A stretch of 64,000 nt of DNA from Mycolicibacterium rutilum (GTDB lineage Bacteria > Actinomycetota > Actinomycetes > Mycobacteriales > Mycobacteriaceae): contig NZ_LT629971.1 in NCBI RefSeq assembly GCF_900108565.1, positions 124,001 through 188,000 of the forward strand. The letters are read 5' to 3'. Numbering within the stretch: the first letter of the stretch is position 1; the number at the start of each line of letters is the position of its first letter. The notes beneath the pieces are model-generated. The model saw nothing but the letters and a program-made list of their open reading frames with translations. It did not search any database and was not told where the DNA came from. Positions 1 to 10,327 of the stretch are shown one piece after another. The position numbers were made by a program, and so were the translations under genes.

Positions 1-34
1 CGCCGGAGCCCCGTCACCTGGGACAAAGGTCCGC

Positions 35-48
35 ATACCGGACGGTAT
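35..48. promoter_or_regulatory. Short inverted repeat upstream of first gene
   Basis: ATACCG-GA-CGGTAT is a perfect 6-2-6 dyad about 60 nt before the ATG of the DUF2510 gene. It could be an operator, but no regulator is next to it and short dyads arise by chance. Apart from a ribosome site (GGGGAGGA, about 89-96), the first 105 nt hold no other recognisable feature. Confidence 0.2.
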
Positions 49-105
49 TGCGATATTCTCCCGTTTGCTCAGCGCCTTGGGCGCATACGGGGAGGACCGC
101 TTGCG

Positions 106-861
106 ATGACGACACCGCCCACCCCTGCCGGCTGGTACCCCGATCCCGAGGGCGCAGGCGGCCAGCGCTACTGGGACGGCTCGGCCTGGACCGAGCACCG
201 CTCCCCCGCAGACACCCAATCGTACGAACCCGCCGCTGCCGCACCGGCTTTCGACATCGCGCCCGCGTCGGTCGACCGCGGGCTGCTCACCCGGTACCTG
301 GCGGCCTGCGCGGCGATGCTGGCCGTGCTGATTGCCGCCGTCGCTTACGGCGTCTTCGTCAACGACGACACCGCCTCCGAGCCCGCCTCCATCCAGATCG
401 AGACTCCCGCGGCGCTGCCGCCGGGCGGCTGGGGCGTCGAGACCGAGGCACCGACGGACCCGACCACCACCGAGGCGGCCGCCGCCGGCGGAGAGGCCGT
501 CGACGGGCCGCTGGCGTTCAGCGTCGCCGACGTCGAGGTCGGCACGACGGTGTCGTCGACCGAAGCGCCCGTGGAGAAGGACGCCGTCGGCGAGTACGTC
601 GTGGTGCGCCTGTCGGTGGTCAACATCAGCGATGCGCCCGCGCAGTTCCTCGGCACCTTCCAGACCCTGTTCGCCGGCGGCACCGAGTACAACATCGACG
701 ACGAGGCGACGTTCTACGTCAACGGCGGCTTCGTCGAGATCCCGCCGGGCGCCGAGGCGCAGGTCGGCGTCGCCTTCGACGTCCCGCCCGGCACCGCGCC
801 CGAATTCATCGATCTGCACGCCGACCCGATGAGCCCGGGCGTGCAGATCCCGCTGCCGTAG
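106..861 (+). CDS. DUF2510/DUF4352-type single-pass membrane protein
   Basis: The 251-residue protein begins with a DUF2510 module (AGWYPDPEG...RYWDG, about residues 8-30), the short Trp-rich motif common at the cytoplasmic N-terminus of actinobacterial membrane proteins. A hydrophobic helix follows (about 63-87), then a Thr/Glu-rich linker and a beta-rich exported domain (about 135-250) resembling DUF4352, with GEYVVVRLSVVN and a run of conserved Asn/Phe. It probably lies in the membrane with the C-terminal domain outside. The ATG is preceded by GGGGAGGA. The molecular function is unknown. The GH25-like gene follows after 21 nt and may be co-transcribed. Confidence 0.8.
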   Translation: MTTPPTPAGWYPDPEGAGGQRYWDGSAWTEHRSPADTQSYEPAAAAPAFDIAPASVDRGLLTRYLAACAAMLAVLIAAVAYGVFVNDDTASEPASIQIETPAALPPGGWGVETEAPTDPTTTEAAAAGGEAVDGPLAFSVADVEVGTTVSSTEAPVEKDAVGEYVVVRLSVVNISDAPAQFLGTFQTLFAGGTEYNIDDEATFYVNGGFVEIPPGAEAQVGVAFDVPPGTAPEFIDLHADPMSPGVQIPLP

Positions 862-882
862 CGTTCCGACACACTGGGAGGC

Positions 883-1575
883 GTGCCCGACACGCTCTAT
901 GCCGACGTGTCCGAGTGGCAGGTCGGCGTCGACGACAGTTACCCCTACCCGGTGCTGTGCATCCGGTCCAACGACGGAACGTATCGAGATCGTCGCTGGC
1001 GCAACAACTATGACTGGTGCGTGCGCAACGTCGACAGCGGCCGCCTGACGTTCTTCATCGTGTATTTCGTGTGGCGACCCAATTGGCGGCAAACCGTCGA
1101 GGTGTTCAAAAGCCAGATCGGTACGCCGCATCCGAGGATGGCGGTGATGCTCGACGTCGAATCCTGGGGCGGACAGATCCGCGGAAACCAGTCCGCGGGC
1201 ATCAACGCCGCCCACGACGCCGTCGGCGCGTTCGTCGGCAGCCCGAAGAAAGTCATCGGCTACGGCAATGTCGGCGACCTCAACAACCTGTGGCCCACCA
1301 AACCGCCGGGCATCCGCCTCGTGGTCGCCGCCTACGGACACAACCCGCCGTATCCGGGGAAGGTCGCCCATCAGTACACCGACGGGTCCGGATACGGCGG
1401 CGGACTCCCCGAGGGCGCACCACCCTTCGGCAATTGCGACACGAACTCCGCCGACGGCTACACCCCTGCGCAATTCGCAGACACCTGCGGAATTAGCAAC
1501 TCCGTTGAAAATGCCGTTCTCTCCACGGCGAAAACCCGTCGCACGAAAATGGGAAACAACGGGGGGAATTCGTAG
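883..1575 (+). CDS. GH25-like lysozyme/lysin domain protein
   Basis: The 230-residue protein has the layout of a glycoside hydrolase family 25 (Chalaropsis-type muramidase) or phage-lysin barrel. It has an N-terminal DVSEWQ strand (residues 8-13), a central MLDVES motif (about 88-93) carrying the acidic Asp and Glu that serve as catalytic residues in GH25, and a late HQYTDG strand (about 162-167). Such enzymes cleave the MurNAc-GlcNAc bond of peptidoglycan. No signal peptide or transmembrane segment is visible, so export would need another route. The GTG start has GGGAG upstream. The last 25 residues (Asn/Lys-rich) look unlike the rest. Family assignment is by motif only. Confidence 0.65.
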   Translation: MPDTLYADVSEWQVGVDDSYPYPVLCIRSNDGTYRDRRWRNNYDWCVRNVDSGRLTFFIVYFVWRPNWRQTVEVFKSQIGTPHPRMAVMLDVESWGGQIRGNQSAGINAAHDAVGAFVGSPKKVIGYGNVGDLNNLWPTKPPGIRLVVAAYGHNPPYPGKVAHQYTDGSGYGGGLPEGAPPFGNCDTNSADGYTPAQFADTCGISNSVENAVLSTAKTRRTKMGNNGGNS

Positions 1576-1635
1576 ACAAGATCGTTCCCGTTGGGCAAAC
1601 TGTAACGCCAGCGTCAATAAACGGACGGGGACCGC

Positions 1636-2646
1636 GTGAAGAAGCTAGTGCTGTGCTTCGACCGCGCCCGTCGCTATCCGGAACCGAGCGACGCGACCAA
1701 CGCGCACCGGCTGTTTCACCTTCTCGACGACCGCGCTGACCAGGTCACCTGGTATCACCCCGGCGTCGGGGTGCCCCGGTTGTGCTGGCGGGAAGCCGCC
1801 GCCGACGACGCCCGCGCCGCGATCGCCGAGGCCTACCAGTTCCTCGTGGATTGGTGGGAACCCGGCGACCGGATCTACATGTTCGGCGTCGGCCGCGGGG
1901 CGTACTGCGCGCAGACGCTGACCCGGCTGCTCAACACCGTCGGCGTGCTGCCCGACCTGATGGACTACGCGCTGGCCGCCTACACGTTGCCGCGCACCGC
2001 CCGCACGATTCAGGACTGGAAGCGGGTCCGCGACATCGCATCGCAACTGATCGAACAGCGCGGACTGGGCGTGCCGGTCTGGTTCCTGGGCCTGTGGGAC
2101 TCGATGACGATCCCCGGCTTCACCCGCCGGTCGATGCCCAAGCCGCTGTCGAACGTCGAGATCGGCAGGCACGCGGTCGCGATCGACGGACGCCCCGGCG
2201 TGCGGCTGATCGGGTCGGCGTCCGACCGCATCGACGAGGTGTGGTTCCGCGGGGCGCACTGCGACGTCGCCGGCGGGCGCGGCGCATGCGAATCGCTGGC
2301 CGACATCACCTTCGACTGGATGCTCGATGGTGCCGTGTCGGCCGGGCTCGGCATTCCCGCGTCCCGCAGGCAAGCCGCCCTGGGCCCCGCGCAGTTCGAC
2401 GCGCTGGCCGAGACACCGCCGACCATCGCACTGCGCCGGCTGCCCGAGTCCGCGGCGGTGCACGGCAGCGTCGAGATGTATCTGCGTGAGCATCCGCAGT
2501 ACTGGAAGCGGCTGCCCGACGAGGTGACGTGGTCCGATCTGGAATGGGCGGCACGCGCCGCGCGCCGCGGCCCCGCCACGGCACCCGTCAGCAACAGCAG
2601 CGAGCTGAGCTTGGTAAACACCCGAGGAATCTCAGTTCGCCAGTGA
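1636..2646 (+). CDS. DUF2235 alpha/beta-hydrolase-like protein lacking the nucleophile Ser
   Basis: The 336-residue protein matches the DUF2235 family, which includes type VI secretion phospholipases of the Tle1 type. It has the N-terminal VLCFD strand, a central elbow (about residues 81-91) and a WFLGLWDSM strand (about 148-156) holding the usual acidic residue. The family elbow is normally G-F-S-R-G-A. Here it reads GVGRGAYCA, so the catalytic Ser is Gly. The usual FDGTWN loop is also replaced by FDRARR. Esterase activity is therefore doubtful and a binding or structural role is possible. The GTG start follows a GGGGA box. The preceding gene is a lysin-like protein. Confidence 0.7.
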   Translation: MKKLVLCFDRARRYPEPSDATNAHRLFHLLDDRADQVTWYHPGVGVPRLCWREAAADDARAAIAEAYQFLVDWWEPGDRIYMFGVGRGAYCAQTLTRLLNTVGVLPDLMDYALAAYTLPRTARTIQDWKRVRDIASQLIEQRGLGVPVWFLGLWDSMTIPGFTRRSMPKPLSNVEIGRHAVAIDGRPGVRLIGSASDRIDEVWFRGAHCDVAGGRGACESLADITFDWMLDGAVSAGLGIPASRRQAALGPAQFDALAETPPTIALRRLPESAAVHGSVEMYLREHPQYWKRLPDEVTWSDLEWAARAARRGPATAPVSNSSELSLVNTRGISVRQ

Positions 2647-2745
2647 CCGTTGCTTGATCACTCATCCGGGACTGCCCAGCAAATTTACGCCGATGCCAAT
2701 TAGCAAAGGCTGTGCAAACGGCTCCGGCGTGATATACAGCGGGGC

Positions 2746-3624
2746 GTGGACGCGGATCAAGAACTGCTCGGCTTATCGGCCGGCATGTGGACGGCGATGG
2801 CCGCATGGCTCGCCGTCGTGGTCGGTATCGCCGCCCTGATCTACGCGTGGCGGCAATACCAGCGGGCGAAGCGGCAGAGCGCCGAACTGATGCAGCCCAA
2901 CGTGGCGATGTTCATGGAACCGGCCGCCAACGACTGGCACTTGATCGAACTCGTCGTCAAGAACTTCGGGCGCACGCCGGCCTACGACATCCGGTTCGAC
3001 TTCGCTAACCCGCCGACGGTGGCCAAGTACGAGAACGTCTACGACGACCGGTACGTCGACATCGTCCACCTGAATCTGCCCGCCGAGATCCCCTACCTCG
3101 CGCCGAGCCAGGAGTGGCGGATCGTCTGGGACTCCGCGCTGGACCGCAAAGAGCTCGGCGAGAGCATCGCGTCGCGGTTCGACGGCGAGCTGCGCTACTA
3201 CGACCAACCGCGCGGCGACAAGAAGAACCGCGGCCGAACCCAGTACCGCTCGACCGCGGTGCTGGACTGGTCAACGCTGCATCCCGTCGAGCGGCTCGAG
3301 CTGCTCACGACGCACGACATGGCGCGTCAGGAAAAGCAGAAGCTCGAACTGCTGCGCCACCTGCTGACCTACTACCACTACGCGGCCAAAGAGAGCCGCG
3401 AAGAGGTGCTGCGTAAGGAGATCAACCAGGTCCGCGCGGCCGCCGACGAGCTACGGGAGCGCTACCGCACCGATATCGAGGCGCCGCAACGCGTTTCCTA
3501 CCACCCGGCGGCGACCAACGGTACTGGGCCCGCCCATATCGACGAGATCGACATCAACGCCGAGTTCGAAGAGGCGCACACCCAGATCCTCAACGGTCGC
3601 GCGGCACGGCACCGGCTCGACTAG
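2746..3624 (+). CDS. Membrane-anchored protein of unknown function
   Basis: I do not recognise this 292-residue protein. A single hydrophobic segment lies at about residues 10-30 (AAWLAVVVGIAALIYAW), followed by a basic stretch, which suggests an N-terminal anchor with a large cytoplasmic domain. Residues about 45-180 are mixed alpha/beta (ELVVKNFGRTPAYDI is characteristic). Residues about 185-250 are rich in Glu, Lys, Arg and Leu with a probable coiled coil, and the C-terminus is acidic. The start is a GTG. It stands 99 nt after the DUF2235 gene and ends 3 nt before a convergent small ORF. Confidence 0.65.
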   Translation: MDADQELLGLSAGMWTAMAAWLAVVVGIAALIYAWRQYQRAKRQSAELMQPNVAMFMEPAANDWHLIELVVKNFGRTPAYDIRFDFANPPTVAKYENVYDDRYVDIVHLNLPAEIPYLAPSQEWRIVWDSALDRKELGESIASRFDGELRYYDQPRGDKKNRGRTQYRSTAVLDWSTLHPVERLELLTTHDMARQEKQKLELLRHLLTYYHYAAKESREEVLRKEINQVRAAADELRERYRTDIEAPQRVSYHPAATNGTGPAHIDEIDINAEFEEAHTQILNGRAARHRLD

Positions 3625-3627
3625 AGG

Positions 3628-3765
3628 CTACTTCCAGACGGCGCCGACGCCGACCTCCCACAGCCCGAGCTTGGGTATGCCGCTGCGGCGAGATGCCTTG
3701 CGCCGCCTGGCGGCTGCGCGGTCGCTGTCGAGGTGCTCGGCGGACCGGCTTCGCTTCGCACGCAT
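3628..3765 (-). CDS. Possible 45-residue basic small protein
   Basis: A short minus-strand frame encodes 45 residues, beginning MRAKRSRSAEHLDSD and ending WEVGVGAVWK. It is highly basic (RRRKASRR in the middle) with an aromatic C-terminus. An AGGGGG box lies 5 nt before the ATG, which is a strong ribosome site and the main reason to call it. It is convergent with the preceding gene. No family is recognised; an RNA- or DNA-binding role is only a guess from charge. Homology would settle whether it is real. Confidence 0.45.
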   Translation of the reverse strand: MRAKRSRSAEHLDSDRAAARRRKASRRSGIPKLGLWEVGVGAVWK

Positions 3766-3786
3766 GATGTCCCCCTGATGTTCGGG

Positions 3787-3811
3787 GCCCGGCAACCCCT
3801 CGCTGCCGGGC
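3787..3811. other. 8-bp inverted repeat between small ORF and echA3
   Basis: GCCCGGCA, a 9-nt loop and TGCCGGGC form a perfect hairpin. It sits in the leader of the minus-strand small ORF and upstream of echA3. There is no T-run, so it is not a classic terminator. It may be a leader structure or an operator. Confidence 0.35.
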
Positions 3812-3937
3812 TGAAACCAACGCTAGGGAGCGACGACGCACGCGTCGTGCGTAGTGGGCTACCCCACCACCTGTCGACGCCCACGCCGACGTTTCGTAAC
3901 ATCGATACGATTACGCACCGCATTCAAAGGAGAAGCG

Positions 3938-4633
3938 ATGACCGTTGGCTATGAACTGACCGAATCCGTCGCGACGATCACGCTCGACGACGGCAAGGTC
4001 AACGTCCTCGGCCCCGATATGCAGGCGGCCATCAACGAGGCCCTGGACCGCGCCGAGAAGGACTCCGCCAAGGCGGTCGTGCTCGCGGGCAACAACCGGG
4101 TGTTCAGCGGCGGATTCGACCTGTCGGTGTTCCAGTCCGGCGACCCGAAAGCCGCCCTGGCGATGCTGGCCAGCGGGTTCGAGCTGTCGGTGCGGTGCCT
4201 GACGTTCCCGGTGCCGGTGTTCATGGCGGCGACGGGCCCGGCCATCGCGATGGGCTCGTTCCTGCTGCTGTCCGGCGACCACCGCGTGGGCCAGCCGAAG
4301 ACCCGCTGCCAGGCGATCGAGGTCGCGATCGGCATGACGATCCCCAACGCCGCGCTCGAGATCATGCGGTTCCGGCTGACGCCCGCGGCGTTTCAGCGGG
4401 GCGCGGCGCTGGCGTCGACCTACGTCGGCGACGAGGCGATCGCCACCGGGTGGCTCGACGAGATCGTCGAAGCCGACCGCGTCGTGACCCGCACCCAGGA
4501 GTTGGCGGCCGAGGCGGCGTCGACCCTGCACACCGGCGCGCACCTGGGCACCAAGCTCAAGGCCCGCGAGTCGGCTCTGAAGGCAATCCGCGCCGGGATC
4601 GACGGCCTGGCAAGCGAATTCACGCTCGGCTAG
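3938..4633 (+). CDS. echA3: Enoyl-CoA hydratase/crotonase family protein, EchA3-like
   Basis: The 231-residue crotonase-fold protein probably acts on acyl-CoA thioesters in lipid or amino-acid oxidation in the cytoplasm. The family oxyanion-hole strands are visible: FSGGFDLSVF (about residues 58-67) and ATGPAIAMGSFLLLSGDHR (about 97-115). In this length class one catalytic Glu position is often altered, so hydratase activity should not be assumed. The ATG has AAAGGAGA upstream and was preferred to an in-frame GTG 84 nt earlier. Its length matches M. tuberculosis EchA3, which as I recall directly precedes recC. Here recC lies downstream in the same orientation but about 35 kb away. A TetR gene follows after 9 nt. 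Confidence 0.8.
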   Translation: MTVGYELTESVATITLDDGKVNVLGPDMQAAINEALDRAEKDSAKAVVLAGNNRVFSGGFDLSVFQSGDPKAALAMLASGFELSVRCLTFPVPVFMAATGPAIAMGSFLLLSGDHRVGQPKTRCQAIEVAIGMTIPNAALEIMRFRLTPAAFQRGAALASTYVGDEAIATGWLDEIVEADRVVTRTQELAAEAASTLHTGAHLGTKLKARESALKAIRAGIDGLASEFTLG

Positions 4634-4642
4634 GCCGCGCGT

Positions 4643-5233
4643 ATGCCCAGGGCGAAGCAACGCACGCCCGAACTGGCCGAACACCTGCTGACGGTGGCCA
4701 TCGCGACGCTGTCCGAGGAGGGCATCGCGGGGTTCACCACCCGGCGGGTAGCCGAGCGGGCGGGCACGTCGGTGCCTGCGGTCTACGAGCTGTTCACCGA
4801 CAAGGCCGGCCTGATGCGGGCGATGGTGTTCGAGGGATTCCGGCTCCTCGGCGCCGAACTCGCCGAGGTGCCGACCACCGACGACCCGCTCGCCGACCTC
4901 GAACAGCTGGTGCCGGTGTTCCGGTCGTTCTGCCGGACGTATCCGCGACTGGCGCAGCTGATGTTCGCCCGGCCGCTGGCCGATCTCGAGCCGGGTCCCG
5001 ACGACCGCGCTGCTGGCGCCTCGGTGCGCGACGCCTTCACCGGCCGCATCCAGCGCTGCGTCGACGCGGGACTGCTCGCCGGCGACGTCTCCGACATCGC
5101 GCACCTGCTGCTCGCGCTGGCGCAGGGGTTGGCGGTGCAGGAGCTCGGGCGGTGGCTGGGTTCGTCGGCGCCGTCGATCGAGCACCGGTGGCGGCTCGGC
5201 GTGCGCTCGCTGCTGGCGGGGCTGCGCCCGTAA
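4643..5233 (+). CDS. TetR/AcrR family transcriptional regulator
   Basis: The 196-residue protein has an N-terminal TetR helix-turn-helix. EEGIAGFTTRRVAERAG (about residues 26-42) leads into the recognition helix TSVPAVYELFTDKAGLM (about 43-59). The C-terminal ligand-binding and dimer domain is helical (about 75-196). It starts 9 nt after the echA3 stop, so it is probably co-transcribed and may control echA3 or its own expression. The ligand is unknown; an acyl-CoA would fit the context but is inference. Palindromic repeats start 15 nt after its stop. Confidence 0.85.
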   Translation: MPRAKQRTPELAEHLLTVAIATLSEEGIAGFTTRRVAERAGTSVPAVYELFTDKAGLMRAMVFEGFRLLGAELAEVPTTDDPLADLEQLVPVFRSFCRTYPRLAQLMFARPLADLEPGPDDRAAGASVRDAFTGRIQRCVDAGLLAGDVSDIAHLLLALAQGLAVQELGRWLGSSAPSIEHRWRLGVRSLLAGLRP

Positions 5234-5248
5234 CCCGGCCTCCCCTCC

Positions 5249-5309
5249 GCGAGTTCTACACCAGGGTCGCGAAATCGGCCGAACGGCAGCCCTAGCGTCG
5301 ATCTCGGCG
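5249..5309. repeat. Interspersed palindromic repeat, copy A1
   Basis: This 61-bp element has left arm GCGAGTTCTACACCAGGGTC and right arm CCTAGCGTCGATCTCGGCG as near-inverted copies around a central AAATC-containing spacer. It is one of eight copies in the window and belongs to a 94-bp direct repeat starting at 5237, the second unit of which starts at 5331. It lies between the TetR gene and the next plus-strand gene. No ORF is supported in this 245-nt gap. Confidence 0.8.
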
Positions 5310-5342
5310 ACACCCAAATCGCCCGCATGCGGCCTCCCCTCC

Positions 5343-5403
5343 GCGAGTTCTACACCAGGGTCGCGAAATCAGCCGAACAGCAGCCCTAGCGTCGATCTCG
5401 GCG
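5343..5403. repeat. Interspersed palindromic repeat, copy A2
   Basis: This second copy in the tandem pair is almost identical to A1 (for example AAATCGGCC is AAATCAGCC here). The pair probably arose by duplication of the 94-bp unit, which includes the flank GGCCTCCCCTCC as well as the palindrome. Confidence 0.8.
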
Positions 5404-5478
5404 AACACCCAAGCCGCCCGAGGGATTGAGGCAATTGCCCCATGTGGCCGACCCGCCCGCCGGGCAACGCTAGCGGCC

Positions 5479-6213
5479 ATGAACACACCACAAGCGGCCG
5501 CGACCGCCACCAAGTCCATGCCCCTGCCCGACGGCGACGAGGAGCGCGTCATCGGCTTCGGCGTGATGGGCCTGCCGTTCGCCAACGGTCACTATCTCGC
5601 CTACCGCGACTTCCCCGAGACGTCCTTCTCGCCCGCCTACAAATCGGTCTGGCACCGCACGCCCGACGGCGTGTGGACGTTCTACGCCACCACGCCGGGA
5701 CCGCAGAGCTGCTCGCGCTACTTCAGCTCGGCGACCACCGTCGAACCGGTCGTCTGCACCATCGACACGACGTGGCTCACGCCGTGGTCGTTGACGATTT
5801 CGATTCCGGGGGTGCTGGATTGGAGCGTCGACATCACCAGGACCGCGGCGACCACGATGATGAGCGCGATGGCGTCGCGCATCCCCGCCGCGGCGGCCCG
5901 CAACCGAACGCTGCTACGCGCCATGAGCCGCGTCGTCGGCCCGGTCATGCGGATCGGCAAGGTGCGGCTGACCGGCCACATGCCCAACGGGCAGGAGTTC
6001 CGCATCGCGCCGCGGCGGGTGTGGGCGGTCGCTGACTCCTCGGCCGTGCTGAGAGGCGTCGATCTCGGGCCGATCGGGCCGCACGAAACCCAGGGCAGCC
6101 TCGCCGACTTCCAGTTGCCGCAGCGCGGTATCTGCGTGGTCGCCCAAGGCCTGTTCGAAGCGTTCGACGTCGCCCGGCACCGCGACGGCGACCGGCTTGA
6201 CCTTTCCCGCTGA
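5479..6213 (+). CDS. Conserved-looking protein of unknown function
   Basis: I do not recognise this 244-residue protein. It has no signal peptide and no clear transmembrane helix. The N-terminal half is rich in aromatic residues and beta strands ([42 protein letters not shown]). The middle is helical with [19 protein letters not shown]. The C-terminal third, with [20 protein letters not shown], again looks beta-rich. The pattern is reminiscent of a ligand-binding beta barrel, but that is only an impression. The start is the ATG at 5479. The HD-GYP/LuxR gene follows 31 nt later in the same orientation, so the two may be co-transcribed. Confidence 0.65.
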   Translation: MNTPQAAATATKSMPLPDGDEERVIGFGVMGLPFANGHYLAYRDFPETSFSPAYKSVWHRTPDGVWTFYATTPGPQSCSRYFSSATTVEPVVCTIDTTWLTPWSLTISIPGVLDWSVDITRTAATTMMSAMASRIPAAAARNRTLLRAMSRVVGPVMRIGKVRLTGHMPNGQEFRIAPRRVWAVADSSAVLRGVDLGPIGPHETQGSLADFQLPQRGICVVAQGLFEAFDVARHRDGDRLDLSR

Positions 6214-6244
6214 GCCGACGGACCTGTCGGTGCACAATCAGGGC

Positions 6245-7804
6245 GTGGCCAGCAGTTCCACCCGGCATGAGCTTCCGACGCGGGCGGAGGTGCTGGCCGC
6301 GCTGTCCGTCGCCGTCGACCTCGGGCTGGGCCAGCCGGCCGAACACATGCTGCGCTCGGCGCTGATCGCGCTGCGGCTGGCCGACCGGCTCGGTCTGACT
6401 GAGCGACAACGTGATTGCGTCTACTACACGACGCTGATCATGTGGATCGGCTGTCACGCCGACTCGCACGAGTACGCCCGCTGGTTCGGCGACGACATCG
6501 CGGTGCGGCGCAGCTCGTACCTGGTGGACTGGTCGGGCCTGCCGTACCAACGGTTCCTGCTGACCAACATCGGGCACGGCGAGTCGCTGCTCAGCCGCCT
6601 CAAGACCATGGCGACGCTGTATGCCAATGCGCGCGGGCACATTACGCAGCTGATCCATTCGCATTGCACGTCGGCGGGTCTGCTCGCCGACCGCATCGGC
6701 CTGGGCGCCGACGTGCGCGACGCGCTGCGCTACACCTTCGAGCGGTTCGACGGCGGCGGGCTGCCCACCGGCGCCTCGGGTGAACAGATACCGATCGAGA
6801 TGCGCGTCGCCCAACTCGCCGACATGGCTGAAGTCCATCAACGCGAGTACGGCGTCGAGGGTGCTGTCGCGATGGTGCGCAGCCGCCGCGGCGGCCAGTT
6901 CGATCCCGCGCTGGTCGACCCGTTCGTCGCCGATGCGGCCGGGGTGCTGGCGGTGCCGTCGACCGGCGACGTGTGGGCGACCGCGCTGCAGTACGCACCG
7001 GATCACGGCACCCGACTCGACGGCGAGTCACTGGACGCGCTGCTGGTGGCGCTCGGCGAGTTCGTTGACCTGAAATGCCCGTTCACACTAGGGCATTCGC
7101 GGGCGGTGGCGACGCTGGCCGGCGCGGCAGCCGAAGCGCTCGGGCTGGACGCCGTGGCGGTCGCGACCACCCGGCGTGCCGGATACGTCCACGACATCGG
7201 CCGCATCGGCGTGTCCAACCAAATCTGGTCGAAGCCAGCGCAATTGAGCACAGCCGAGTTCGAGCGGATGCGGCTGCACCCGTATCTGACCGAACGGATT
7301 CTGTCGCAGGTACCCGCTCTCAAGGAGGTGGCCGCGGTTGCGGCCAACCATCACGAATGCCTGGACGGTTCGGGGTATCCGCGCGGGCTGTCGGCGCGGC
7401 AGCTGGGCATGCCCGACCGGGTGCTGGCCTGCGCGGTGAGCTACCAGAGCGCGCTGGAGCCGCGGCCGTACCGCGACGCGCTGGGCCCGGCGGGGGCGGC
7501 GCGGCGACTGCGGGAGAGGGCGACGAACGGTGAATTCGACCCGTCGGCCGTCGACGCGGTGCTGTACGCGACCGGTCACGCATCGACCAAGCGGACCGCG
7601 CGCCCGGACGGGCTCACCGCACGCGAGGTCGAAGTCCTGCGACTGGTCGCGCAGGGCGCGAGCAATAAGGACATCGCCGCCAAGCTGGTGCTTAGTGAGA
7701 AGACGGTGCGCAACCACGTCGAACGTGCCTACGCCAAAATCGGCGTCAGTAACCGCATCGGCGCCAGCCTGTATGCGCTGGAACACGGCCTGACGAGCGA
7801 ATGA
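6245..7804 (+). CDS. HD-GYP domain protein with C-terminal LuxR-type DNA-binding domain
   Basis: From the GTG at 6245 this is a 519-residue protein in three parts. Residues about 15-255 look like a degenerate HD-GYP domain ([12 protein letters not shown] survives). Residues about 275-450 form an HD-GYP domain with the metal-binding YVHDIGRIG (about 313-321) and [11 protein letters not shown] (about 368-378). Residues about 455-517 are a LuxR/NarL helix-turn-helix ([12 protein letters not shown], then [19 protein letters not shown]). HD-GYP enzymes hydrolyse cyclic di-GMP, so the architecture suggests a one-component regulator linking cyclic-dinucleotide turnover to transcription. An alternative TTG at 6197 would overlap the upstream gene by 17 nt and was judged less likely. 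Confidence 0.8.
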   Translation: MASSSTRHELPTRAEVLAALSVAVDLGLGQPAEHMLRSALIALRLADRLGLTERQRDCVYYTTLIMWIGCHADSHEYARWFGDDIAVRRSSYLVDWSGLPYQRFLLTNIGHGESLLSRLKTMATLYANARGHITQLIHSHCTSAGLLADRIGLGADVRDALRYTFERFDGGGLPTGASGEQIPIEMRVAQLADMAEVHQREYGVEGAVAMVRSRRGGQFDPALVDPFVADAAGVLAVPSTGDVWATALQYAPDHGTRLDGESLDALLVALGEFVDLKCPFTLGHSRAVATLAGAAAEALGLDAVAVATTRRAGYVHDIGRIGVSNQIWSKPAQLSTAEFERMRLHPYLTERILSQVPALKEVAAVAANHHECLDGSGYPRGLSARQLGMPDRVLACAVSYQSALEPRPYRDALGPAGAARRLRERATNGEFDPSAVDAVLYATGHASTKRTARPDGLTAREVEVLRLVAQGASNKDIAAKLVLSEKTVRNHVERAYAKIGVSNRIGASLYALEHGLTSE

Positions 7805-7989
7805 GTCGGAAGCTGGCGGTTGGGTGAGAATTCGCTCGAAGATTAGGTGGACGGAGATCGCCGGGGTAGCCTGAGGAAGCAGGTTGAGTTTCCAGCCTTC
7901 CGGAAACGTCACAGTTCCAAGCGTGAATCCGCCGCTTGACGCCTCGACGTGACCGTCCTAGCTTTTTCCTCCATTCCCCGGAGATCTCG

Positions 7990-8349
7990 ATGACCCGCTC
8001 CACCTCTACCCAGCCGTCCCCAAATCACGAGGGTCGCAACCAGTTGACCATGTCCACCGAATGGATTGACCCGTACGTCGTGCGCATCACCGCTCGGGGT
8101 GAGGTCGATGCGTCCAACGCCGCACAATTACGCGAGTACGTCTTTCGTTACGCGGCGAACTGCCGCAACCTCGTGCTGGATCTGCGGGACGTGACGTTCT
8201 TCTCCAGCGCCGGCTTCGCGGCGTTGCGCACCATCAACGTTCGGTGCGGACGCGCCAACGTCGAATGGACGCTGCAGTGCGGGTCGATCGTGTCCCGCGT
8301 GGTGGACATCTGCGATCCCGACGGCAACTTGCCCCAGACGATCGACTGA
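7990..8349 (+). CDS. STAS domain protein, anti-sigma factor antagonist type
   Basis: The 119-residue protein is a single STAS domain of the SpoIIAA/RsbV type. The central strand and helix LDLRDVTFFSSAGFAAL (about residues 60-77) carries the Ser that the partner anti-sigma kinase phosphorylates in this family. The C-terminus ends with a Cys-containing segment (VVDICDPDG). Unphosphorylated proteins of this family bind and sequester an anti-sigma factor and so free a sigma factor. The ATG has GGAGA 5 nt upstream, so the longer frame from 7936 is not needed. No anti-sigma kinase or sigma gene is adjacent, so the partner must lie elsewhere. It converges on the galE1 remnant with no gap. Confidence 0.8.
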   Translation: MTRSTSTQPSPNHEGRNQLTMSTEWIDPYVVRITARGEVDASNAAQLREYVFRYAANCRNLVLDLRDVTFFSSAGFAALRTINVRCGRANVEWTLQCGSIVSRVVDICDPDGNLPQTID

Positions 8350-10326
<1,977 letters not shown>

Positions 10327-10327
10327 G

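Noticed and set aside
883..2646. Prophage remnant
   Set aside because: A lysin-like and a DUF2235 gene alone; no integrase, capsid, tail or att site was seen.
3911..5317. 468-residue minus-strand frame antisense to echA3 and the TetR gene
   Set aside because: Arg/Gly/Ala-rich shadow frame produced by high-GC codon use; the plus strand carries recognised families with ribosome sites.
6197..6244. TTG start for the HD-GYP/LuxR gene
   Set aside because: It would overlap the previous gene by 17 nt with no ribosome site, and the added residues show no motif.
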